NCBI GenBank assembly: GCA_035041965.1
Contig: JAPYMA010000190.1
Span: 1-64,000, forward strand
Direction: 5' to 3'
From: Anisakis pegreffii
Lineage: Eukaryota > Nematoda > Chromadorea > Rhabditida > Anisakidae
Length of the DNA stretch: 64,000 nucleotides
Shown here: in pieces, positions 1 through 10,116 of the stretch
How the letters are laid out: each line of letters begins with the position of its first letter
Position numbering within the stretch: the first letter of the stretch is position 1
Notes under the pieces: model-generated
What the model saw: the letters and a program-made list of their open reading frames with translations, nothing else
Told to the model about the DNA's origin: nothing
The model's database searches: none
Made by a program: the position numbers and the translations under genes

Positions 1-2250
1 TTGTTTTCTGAAAGCGATCAGAATATGTTAGGCGCATATTCCGTTCTATATACTCGGAAGGATGGAAACATTGGTTCAGAACCGAAACAATATATTGCGC
101 GGAACATCAATTTGATCTCCTTAATCGTAGATGAATAAACACTCCAGCGGTTTAATGACAACGTACTCCGCCTTTGCGAAAGAATGAAAACGAATCAGTT
201 ATCCATATCTCTAAAGCGAATAATGAAAAAAAAGTTCCAGATAACACTTGGTGGCTGGCGGAGTCAAGCTACAATGCACCCGAGCAGGAAAGTAATGCTA
301 ACAATTCCGGAAATTCTGCGGGTTTGTAATTGTTTATTTGACTGCCTGGATGCATCCTCCTTGAAATAATTCATTGATGTGAAGCACAAATCGAGTAGAA
401 AGTCCACTACCCCATCGAATAATTTCTGATAATTTTACCATATCAATTGGTTCAACTGCAATTTTTTCTAGCTCTCTAGCATTTGATGATTGTTGAACAG
501 GTCTATTTGAGTCTTTCTCTTCTTGTCATTAGAAAACCAACTTCGTGAAAAAATAGATTAATATTCAAGTGTGTATCAATCGGATGGCTGAATCTAATCG
601 TTGAGCTACCTCAAAGTTATCTAATTAAACGAATCATAGAGATGGTAAATAATACGTGCGTCTGATATACTTAATGTGAATCATGTCATAACATGCTTGA
701 GCGAGATGTTCTCAATACTGTAGATTACAAAAAAATTATATATGAAGGAACAAGGCTCTCGCCATTCCTGACGTAATCAATTCGTTTCTGAAACTGGTCA
801 AAATGCCCTGAACATATATTTCTTTGGATACATTCGAAAACAGCAAAACGTTGGCCCAAAATCGTCATAATGTATTGCGAGTGCATTAATTTCACTCCGA
901 ACTTGGATGATTGAACGTCTATGTAGCTCAGTGAGGCTTTACTCGCTCTTCGCATTGAAACCTATTCAAATTGCTGATACGCAAGTCTGCTCAAAATAAT
1001 GAAACGAAACGTAACGAAAAATGAGCAAGCACAGAAATAATTATTCACATTTGCGGCGAAATGTTGATTTTCAAGACGAGTCAACATATGAGTTACAGGA
1101 AGCGCTAGGTCGCAGGTGGACTCAAACTCGAGCGCATCCGAGGTGGAGCATAATGCTAACAACTCCGGAAATCCTGCGGGTGTGTGATGTTGTATTTGAT
1201 TGCGTGGATGCATCCCTCCTGAAATAGATCATTAATATAAAGCAGATACTCTAGAGGAATTTGCTCTTTTGAAGTGCCTGATTTCCTATGATTGTTGACG
1301 AATCAATTCGAGTTTGATGCTGAGCGGCGTAATGTTTTGATAAGAAAGCTGCTCATTTCCAGAATGCGCCAGTCAGCTAAGAAGATGTCTTAACAGCAAG
1401 CTGAAACATTGCGATGGCTTCAGGTTGCCTTGCTTATCGTTTTTCAAGGAATGTTATCGTTCGTTTGATCTGTGTAATCATACTGCAGTTGGTAGGTTTT
1501 TACAACGCTGATTGGTCTGTCGAATGCCTGTGTTTCCGAAATACAAACATGTATTTGTATTCCCCCCCCCCCAATTTGATCAGCAATTGCATCAGCGTTA
1601 GGCGATCGCCATTAGTGATGTAATAAATTCGTTTTCTGAAAGCGATCAGAATATGTTAGGCGCCTATTTCGGTCATTGGTTCAGAATCCAAACAGTATAT
1701 TGCGCGGAACATCAATTTGATCTCCTTAATCGTAGATGAATAAACACTCCAGCGGTTTAATGACAACATACTCCGCCTTTGCGAAAGAATGAAAACTAAT
1801 CAGTTATCCATATCTCTAAAGCGAATAATGAGAAAAAAGTTCCAGATAACACTTCGTGGCTGGCGGAGTCAAGCTACAATGCACCCGAGCAGGAAAGTAA
1901 TGCTAACAATTCCGGAAATTCTGCGGGTTTGTAATTGTTTATTTGACTGCCTGGATGCATCCCCCTTGAAATAACTCATTGATGTGAAGCACAGATCGAG
2001 TAGAAAGTCATTTGTGCGCAGTTGGCGTCGTGAAGCTCCACTACCCCATCGAATAATTTTCGATAATTTTCCGATTTCAGTTGGTTTAGTTGTAATTTTT
2101 TCTAGCTCTGTAGCATTTGATAATTGTTGAATAGATCTATTTGAGTCTTTCTCCTCTTGTCATTAGAAAACCAACTTCGAAAAAGAATAGATGATTATTC
2201 AAGTGTGTTTTAATCGTATGGCTGAATCTAATCGTTTAGTTACCTCAAAC
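1..2250 (+). repeat. Direct duplication 1-615 / 1629-2250
   Basis: The first 615 bases recur from about 1629 with roughly 90-95% identity by eye. The second copy lacks about 27 bp near its start and gains a short insert near 2008-2035. The match runs through 'gaatgaaaac...cagttatcc', 'ctggatgcatcc' and 'ttgatgattgttgaa' blocks and ends near 'gctgaatctaatcg'. The 61-residue ORFs at 184 and 1789 are the same sequence twice. Confidence 0.85.
449..1696 (+). repeat. Segmental duplication, left copy
   Basis: This 1.25-kb stretch recurs at 5088-6333 in the same orientation with only scattered substitutions. The offset is 4639 bp, dropping to 4637 bp after a poly-C run of 11 C here (1562-1572) and 9 C in the right copy. 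The near identity points to a recent duplication or gene conversion. ORFs at 725, 962, 1021 and 1414 are mirrored in the other copy. Confidence 0.92.
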
Positions 2251-3416
2251 ACACTCCTTGTTGTCGTAAAGAACCTGACGTTCTGGGATTGTTAGAGAAG
2301 GATATAGCGCTCCGTCCTTATCGGCGAATTGATTTCATTTAAATGGTATCTAATTTGAGACTGCGATGGAGAGTTAAGGAAGTGTAATACGGTCGCATGA
2401 GATCGATGAAAGCTCAACCGGTGTAACCGCTAATAGGGTTTAACAATCGTTTAATCTTTCAACTTCCTCAAACTTATATAATTAAACGAATCATCGACAT
2501 GGTGAATAATACGCGCACCTGATATGCTGAATATGAATCATATCATAACATACTTGAGCGATGTTCTCAATACTGTAGATTATAGACATTATATATATAG
2601 ATATTATACATTATATACAGACATCCAATTTTATAAAATAAAGTTATAAGACAAATAAGTACTGAATATGAATCACATTATAACATACATAAGCGATATT
2701 CTCATTACCGTAGATTCTTAGATACGTTATATATAGGTATTTAAAGTTATGGAACGTCGGTTATGGAACAGAACGTCGGTTCACAATCGAAGCAGTGTTT
2801 TGTGCAGTACAACTATTTGTTTGTTTCACCTTAAACGTGGATGATTAAAGCATCAGATACCTCATTGATAATATACTGGGCCTTCGTGCTAAGACGAGTT
2901 CAAACTATTGATTAACAGCTGTGTTGCGATTAACGCGAAAAACATTGGGGACACTGATCGTGTAGAATGAATGTTCTTCCAGTTTACAAAGAGGCTGATT
3001 AAACGACTAAAATTTTTCTCCCTAACAAAGACAAAAATTGTATAACCTAGGCTGATGTTCTATTCTGTACACTCGGAAGCATCAAAACATTGTTTCGGAA
3101 TGGAAACAATGGTAAAATGCCGAAATGTTTCCATTTAAAGACCGTTCATTTTGAGAATGCGATAGACAGAGATTGCAATGTTTGGATACCGCGTGGAATA
3201 TCTGCCGCTACTTCATGGTGCCTTGCTTGATGAATGCACACCTCTGTGTGCATTTATATAATCAGTGTAATGCACCTAAAAATGGCAGGCTTTCATAATA
3301 CAGATTAATGTAACGTATGCTCGTAGTATCGAGATACATCAATATGCATGTGTTCCCTCCAGTTCGGTATGCAACTATAATGAAGAACTGAGGTTATCAC
3401 CACATTTGATAAAATG

Positions 3417-3451
3417 AATTCGTATCTGACAGAATCTATCAGATACGAATT
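3417..3451. repeat. Perfect 13-bp inverted repeat
   Basis: AATTCGTATCTGA (3417-3429) is followed by a 9-nt spacer and its exact reverse complement (3439-3451). It sits at the same place in the repeat monomer where other copies carry the weaker TTCTGA...TCAGAA dyad. Confidence 0.85.
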
Positions 3452-4544
3452 TATTCTCCGTCAGAAAATCCTCAGTGGATATTCCATTCTATACAAATGA
3501 AATGAAGTTTCATGTTCAACGACGGAATCCTTCCATTTAAAAAAAGTTTGTTTTGAGAATGCGATAACGAACTAATGAGATGTCTTGCGGAAACGTGGAT
3601 AAAATGCAGTCGCTGGACCGTGACATGTCTGCTAGCTGAGAAGCTCTGTTATTTTTCACGCGATCGGTGTGAAGCTGCAGAAATTGGTAAGTTTGCATAA
3701 TGTTGATTACTATATGAGATATTTGCACTCAAGAGATTTTACTTTCGTTCGCCTAGTTCAATTAGCAATTTCAATGGAGGACTGAAGTTATCGCCATACT
3801 ATAGGTATCAGATTTGTTTCCTGAAACTAGTGGGAATATCCTGAGTGCAGAACTCATTCTATGCATTCGAAATCCTCGAAACGTTCGTTCAGAACCGGGG
3901 TATTCTATTTCGCAGTGCTTCAGTGTGCTCGCTTCACCTCAAATATGCATGATTATCCACTCACATAACGCTGACATGATGAGATCTCGGTCGCAAATTG
4001 TACTGCGCTGCTTTTATTCACACGATCTTTACAGCTCCTGAAATTACTAATCGTGTCTAATGCTGGTTGTTGTACCAGATTCTCGTGCTTTCATGATACA
4101 TACGTCTACTTGTGTTCCCACTAATTCAGTTAACTATTTCAATGAAGGAATGAGGCGATCGCCACATTTGATACAATAATTTCGTTTTCTGAAAGCGATC
4201 AGAATATCCTAGGCTGATGTTCCATTCTGTACACTCGTTAGCATCAGAGCGATGGTTCAGAACCATTTTAACAGCATTCATTTTGAGATTGCGATATATA
4301 TCGAAGGCAATGTGTCGACATCGCATTGAGTATGTGCTTTTCCTTTAGAGCACCTTGCTCAATAAGTGTACAACTCTGTGATCTTTTATATGATCAGTGT
4401 AATGCACCTGGAAATGGTATGATTTTACAATGATGTCTTTTATATCGGATGTTCGTACTTTTGAGATAAATCAATATACTTGTATCTCCTTCAGTTCGGT
4501 GTGCAATATCAATGAAAAAGTGAGGTTATCACAACATTTGATAC

Positions 4545-4579
4545 AATAATTTCTTATCATGTAATGATACGAAATTATT
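4545..4579. repeat. 16-bp inverted repeat, one mismatch
   Basis: AATAATTTCTTATCAT (4545-4560), a 3-nt loop, then ATGATACGAAATTATT (4564-4579), which is the reverse complement with one mismatch. It occupies the same monomer position as the hairpin at 3417-3451 although the sequence differs. Confidence 0.8.
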
Positions 4580-5087
4580 CTATCAAATATTAGAATATTC
4601 TGAGCTGATATTTCGTTATATGCACTCGAAAACGTCAAAACGTTGGCTCAGGATCGAAACAAAATATTGATTTATACAACGAATCAACAGACCAGTTACA
4701 GAAAATGCCCCATCGAACGTGGAATCAAGCTCAAGCGCATTCGTGGTTGACCGTGAAACCAATAGTTCCGACAATCCTGCAGGTATGTTACCGTCTATTT
4801 GACTTTCTGGATACGTTCCTCTTAAAAGGACTCCTTAATGGGAAGAATAGATACAGTAGAAAGTAATTTGGGCGTGGTTGATGTCTTGAAGCACCACCGA
4901 TCTCTATGATTGTTGACGACTGAAATTAAGTTTTATGCTCAACGGCGGAATGCTTTCATTTAAAAGGAGTTTATTTTGAGAATGCGATAGCGAGCTAAAA
5001 AGATGTCTTGTGGAAACGTGGAGAAATTGCAATGTCTTGAAGAAGGCATGCAAGCTAACTCTAGACCGCTGTTATCGTTCACATGCA

Positions 5088-6333
5088 GGTTCAGCTGCAA
5101 TTTTTTCTAGCTCTCTAGCATTTGATGATTGTTGAATAGGTCTATTTGAATCTTTCTCTTCTTATCATTAGAAAACCAACTTCTTGAAAAAATAGATTAA
5201 TATTCAAGTGTGTTTCAATCGGATGGCTGAATCTAATCGTTGAGCTACCTCAAACTTATCTAATTAAACGAATCATCGAGATGGTAAATAATACGTGCGT
5301 CTGATATACTGAATGTGAATCATGTCATAACATACTTGAGCGAGATGTTCTCAATACTGTAGATCACAAAAAAATTATATATGAAGGAGCAAGGCTCTCG
5401 CCATTCCTGACGTAATCAATTCGTTTCTGAAACTGGTCAAAATGCCCTGAACATATATTTCTTTGGATACATTCGAAAACAGCAAAACGTTGGCCCAAAA
5501 TCGTCATAATGTATTGCGAGTGCATTAATTTCACTCCGAACTTGGATGATTGAACGTCTATGTAGCTCAGTGAGGCTTTACTCGCTCTTCGCATTGAAAC
5601 CTATTCAAATTGCTGATACGCAAGTCTGCTCAAAATAATGAAACGAAACGTAACGAAAAATGAGCAAGCACAGAAATAATTATTCACATTTGCGGCGAAA
5701 TGTTGATTTTCAAGACGAGTCAACATATGAGTTACAGGAAGCGCTAGGTCGCAGGTGGACTCAAACTCGAGCGCATCCGAGGTGGAGCATAATGCTAACA
5801 ACTCCGGAAATCCTGCGGGTGTGTGATGTTGTATTTGATTGCGTGGATGCATCCCTCCTGAAATAGATCATTAATATAAAGCAGATACTCTAGAGGAATT
5901 TGCTCTTTTGAAGTGCCTGATTTCCTATGATTGTTGACGAATCAATTCGAGTTTGATGCTGAGCGGCGTAATGTTTTGATAAGAAAGCTGCTCATTTCCA
6001 GAATGCGCCAGTCAGCTAAGAAGATGTCTTAACAGCAAGTTGAAACATTGCGATGGCTTCAGGTTGCCTTGCTTCTCGTTTTTCAAGGAATGTTATCGTT
6101 CGTATGATCTGTGTAATCATACTGCAGTTGATAGGTTTTTACAACGCTGATTGGTCTGTCGAATGCCTGTGTTTCCGAAATACAAACATGTATTTGTATT
6201 CCCCCCCCCAATTTGATCAGCAATTGCATCAGCGTTAGGCGATCGCCATTAGTGATGTAATAAATTCGTTTTCTGAAAGCGATCAGAATATGTTAGGCGC
6301 CTATTTCAGTCATTGGTTCAGAATCCAAACAGT
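5088..6333 (+). repeat. Segmental duplication, right copy
   Basis: Right copy of 449-1696, offset 4639 bp and then 4637 bp after the poly-C length change (9 C at 6201-6209). Similarity begins at 'ggttca' and stops at 'aacagt'. Beyond that point the right copy enters 'ctagagttggggttatcgcc', which is itself repeated twice (6334-6380), marking the junction. Confidence 0.92.
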
Positions 6334-6570
6334 CTAGAGTTGGGGTTATCGCCATTTCGATCTAGAGTTGGGGTTATCGCCATACTGTATATGATAGATT
6401 TGTTTCCTGAAACTAGTGAGAATATCCTGAGTGGACATCTCATTCTATGCATTAGAAATCTTCAGAACGTTAGTTCAATACATAATAATCATAACGTATC
6501 ATGATCGTAATGCACAGATATCATAATATTTCAGGCGGGGAATGACTCTTCGGAACTTATCGCTCATTGC

Positions 6571-7345
6571 AGCAGGATAATCTCGCGATCGTAGAGATCG
6601 ATGGGTGATCGACAGTCATTAAGAATATTTAAAAATGTGTTGTTTTTTATTTCTCTAACTCGTTGGTGATTTCAAAGATAACTGTTTCAGAGTAATTTTA
6701 TCCCAATCCTCTCTGGTAAGACTTTCGCGGTTACATCTCCTCTTCGGTTACGTCACCATTCAAGATTCACTTAATATCAGTTTTCGGCTATCGTTGTTTT
6801 TTGATTATAATTCCATTCCACTGGTGTAACAGAATAAATTCATGTCTGGCTGATATCTATTCATAATAAACAATTTTGTGTTGTGTTCTTCTATCATTGA
6901 ACGTGATTGTCACTTTTAGAAACAAAAGTATCCATGCGCTATATATGTACGCTGTTATTTCAAGAGTGATCATTGTCGCTTGAATCGAATTCGGTGTCCA
7001 TTATCATATCAAACTGATATCACTGAATTAATGTCTATGCAGCAGGATAATCTCGCGACCGTAGAATTTGTTCCTTTCGCGGTTACACCTCCTCCTTTCT
7101 CTCTCATCATTCAAGATTTACTTTATGTCAGTTTTGCTCGTTGATTATAATTCCATTTAACTGATGTAACAGAATAAATTCAAGTTTGGCCGATGTCTGT
7201 TCACAACAAGTATGTTGTTTTATCATTGAACGTGACTGTCACTCTTAAAAAATATTCAGAAAGTGTAATTATCTGTGTTGTTATTTCAAGAGTGATCATT
7301 ATCGCTAAATGGAATTAGGTGATCATTATCGTATAAAAATGGTAT
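6571..7345 (+). repeat. Second tandem repeat pair
   Basis: Two diverged direct copies, about 6571-7012 and 7039-7345. Both contain, in order, 'cagcaggataatctcgcg', 'ttcgcggttaca', 'tcattcaagattyact', 'gattataattccat', 'tgtaacagaataaattca', 'tcattgaacgtga' and 'tatttcaagagtgatcatt'. Copy two is shorter because of internal deletions. No coding sequence was recognised. Confidence 0.75.
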
Positions 7346-7419
7346 AATTAGCAGACAGATATCGGTACACTTTGATGATCTGGAGATCTTACAATTTGTA
7401 CTTTATAAAAAGTGTCGCA

Positions 7420-7635
7420 TCAACGTGCCGGAGTCATCAGAAGGAGTTCTGGAAACGTTGTGGCCAATCTCTTCAAAAATTCGCAAAATGATAGGCAGTC
7501 ATGACGAGCATTTCTTTGATCGCCATTCTGAATCTTGTATGGCAGTTGTTCTGTTTCGAAGAAATGAGCTGCTATCTGTGTGTGCAAGTTAACACATTCG
7601 ATTTCTCTCGTTATGGATTCTTTAAACAGCGACAA
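7420..7635 (-). pseudogene. Possible transposase relic
   Basis: A 71-codon minus-strand open frame without an ATG start (it opens with TTG) is richer in G+C than its surroundings. It contains 'LPYKIQ', a short gap, an arginine-led segment, and 'FCEFLKRLATTFPELLLM'. This order recalls the catalytic-domain neighbourhood of some metazoan Tc/mariner-like DDE transposases (PYKIQ... R..FCEW... P.F...I.FSDEA.F). The segment after 'PYKIQ' is about seven residues short. The frame hits a stop just where the SDEA motif would fall, followed by a CDTFYK-like remnant. If correct it is a dead fragment. The match is from memory and weak. Confidence 0.35.
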
Positions 7636-8530
7636 ATCAACAACTGAGCTATTTCAAAACTGTTCCTGTCATCTATAATGAGAATGTCCGCGTTTTTTAT
7701 TCTCATTCATTTATAACGAATTCAGTCCATATTGATTATAGAATCATCCAAGGCAATAAATTTAAAAAAAAACACATCGATCCATTGCCTGTACACATTC
7801 CACATGAAAACGTCCAGCTCAACAGGCGTACCGCTTGGTCAAATCTTTTATCAACCTATGTCAATGCACTTTACACCAAACTTTCAGCAAGCAGATATCT
7901 TTCGTCCAACCGTAGCAAACTCTTGGAAAAATCGCACACGAACAGCAAACTTTGAATTATTTCTCCCACATATCAGTCTAGCAGAATTATTCTCCTCAGA
8001 TCAACTCATCCGAACAAACTCCACCGGTTACAATGACCGTCTATACATTCACTTCGAAAAAGGTTTTGATCCTATCCCATTTCAACAACTCTTTTAGGAA
8101 TTAAAATAGTATGGCATTGAAAGATTACTATCCATTTAAGATAGCTATTTCTCAAGTAACAGACGTCCATTGAGTATTCATCTCCAAGCAAATACATATT
8201 TTTAGGGCAAATAAATATTTGCACAGTAACACTGGCAAGTACTAAATTCAAGCCTCTCGTACCCGTCTTAACGGCTCGAAGTTGGATAATCAATCATACC
8301 TCATATACTTGCTATGGGTGCGCCACTACCATTCCGGCTCTGCTCACTGAATTATATGACTTTGGATAAGTTACGCGATTCTGCAATGATATTTTCTTCA
8401 CTTTTTCTCTCCCTAGGAAAGGATACGAACGATAATTATTCGCATAATAATATGTGCGGTAACGTTCGGTGCAATTAATTACAACATGGCGAATACTTCT
8501 CCTGGGGAGGGGAGAAAGATTCAAAGATTT

Positions 8531-8534
<4 letters not shown>
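7636..8534. other. AT-rich spacer with a 121-codon ORF
   Basis: A 121-codon plus-strand open frame at 7732-8097 is the only notable content. It includes 'STGVPLGQIFYQP', which superficially recalls the reverse-transcriptase motif SGVPQGS, but the rest shows no family signature and no clear splice structure. It may be transposon debris like its neighbours. Nothing else recognised. Confidence 0.3.

Positions 8535-8609
<75 letters not shown>
8535..8609. repeat. (TA)n microsatellite
   Basis: An essentially pure run of about 37 TA dinucleotides. Confidence 0.98.
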
Positions 8610-8610
<1 letters not shown>

Positions 8611-8830
8611 CGTCCACTGAGAGCGATATCAAACTGTTCGTGTCGTGTGATATCTGACCGTGGGTAGAATTAGGTGCACCAGGTAATATTTTCTTTCAAT
8701 ATCTTTACTTAATCTTGTTGGATAATTTGTGTGATTTTAAGAGGTATATGAATCTGACTGCGTTTGGTGATGTAGATCGCATCATTGAGCTAGCGGCGGA
8801 AGTCAATCTGATGACTAGTGGTTTATGAAG

Positions 8831-9060
8831 TTATATACAGTTGTTGGAGAACGTGAAGACCATAACGTCGTCTGCGAAAATGCAACATACCGATTCTGGA
8901 AGAAGGCACCCTGTAAAACCTTCTAAATGAATAAGAAAGTGGAGGGGGCTCAGAACAGAACCTTGAAGAACGCCACTGCTGATGTGTTTTAACGATCAAA
9001 ACAAATCACCAGCTTGGACTGATTGAAAATTCTTCGTATGAATATCTCGGATTCGATAGG
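8831..9060 (-). pseudogene. Non-LTR retrotransposon RT relic
   Basis: Minus-strand translation gives 'NFQSVQAGDLF', a TGA stop, then 'SLKHISSGVLQGSVLSPLHF' and, about 20 residues later, 'CCIFADDVMVFTF', before a TAA at 8831-8833. These are the reverse-transcriptase palm motifs of LINE-type elements: SGVPQGSVLGPLLF and the [FY]ADD catalytic box, with both aspartates kept. The in-frame TGA, the short distance between motifs and the absence of flanking domains show a dead fragment. The clade (RTE, Jockey or CR1) cannot be told from this piece. Confidence 0.8.
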
Positions 9061-10116
9061 GCTGGCAATTTTGTATGCCATATACTTGCACTTTTAAGGA
9101 TAATTTAGGTATAAATGCTTGTTTGAAAGAAATTTTTATATTGACTGGTACATATTGTTGGGAAGATTATCTGTTGTCGAATGATGAAATGAAAATTTCT
9201 AAGCTTAATAGCGTAATGAGGTTTTTCCCCGTACAAACATTTGGTGCACCTGCAAATTTTGAGCCCAGATTCCAAAGTGGCATTTGCTTAATGAACAATA
9301 GCGTTTCGCTACTTTTTTGGCCTTAACTGCCATAGTGCATTTTTTCCAGCGGATCAAACATTCTTTATCAACGGATCAACGATAGCGGCGTTAATGTCCT
9401 TCAATGTCTTCCTTCAATCACTGAGGTTTATTATGAACGTAAGTTCGCAGAACAATATTTCATTACTCAGTCACAACAAAAAATTTAAACAACGTGATGG
9501 GAATATATAATACATTTTCATGAACCGTATATACATGCATTCACATATTACCATATTATCAAAAACGTTATATTGCAGAAGAAAAAGCGACTAGATCATC
9601 AGAAAGGAAGAAGATAACAGAACATCATATAGCTGATGAGAGATAATCTCGAAATAACCAATAAAGGAGATCTTCCTTGATGATATTGTTCGATGAAATT
9701 CTGAACAGTAGACTACGAGTGAAAGTCATTCAAATAGACCATCAAAACGACTAAATAACTATAATAACATCAGGAACACTCATAATAGTTTTACATCAGG
9801 TTTGCTTTCAGCGTTTCACTTAAACAACTTTGGAATGCTATGCAAATGAATCGAAACAAACCTACTCTTTCAACTAGTACCTGATTGGCACATTGATTCA
9901 CCTAAACATGCAAATACTCTTTCAACAATACGAAGCTTGAAGTCATTCGATGTTTCGATGAACCGAATTGATTTGTTGATTGATGAATTTCATTAGTTCG
10001 ATATCAGTTTGATAAATATGATTACAAACGAACAGAAACAATGCACCACCTGTGGCCAGATGTGCGGCACTATGCATTATACCTGACGTACCTCCGAATA
10101 TCTGAATATGTGAACG
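9061..10116. other. Spacer, no gene recognised
   Basis: AT-rich DNA downstream of the RFT1 stop codon. An 83-codon plus-strand frame at 9075-9326 has no recognisable features. Nothing else seen. Confidence 0.5.

Larger units (their letters stand above)
1..6480. repeat. Degenerate repeat-monomer array
   Basis: About ten diverged copies of one unit are visible, each centred on a block reading roughly 'gttatcgccatttgatac', then a short dyad of the TTCTGA...TCAGAA type, then 'atatcctgagctgatattccattctatgcactcgaaa' with variation. Copies sit near 1, 760, 1604, 3390, 3790, 4148, 4520, 5400, 6240 and 6367. Neighbouring copies between 3.4 and 4.6 kb are spaced about 365-400 bp. Short ORFs here occur twice only because the DNA is duplicated, and none has a recognisable protein match. 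It behaves like an old satellite or a shattered transposon. No terminal repeats or transposase were recognised inside. Confidence 0.75.

Noticed and set aside
725..1227. Paired short ORFs repeated at 5364-5866
   Set aside because: Their duplication follows the DNA duplication; both strands are open in part, no motif is present and the surrounding sequence is repeat.
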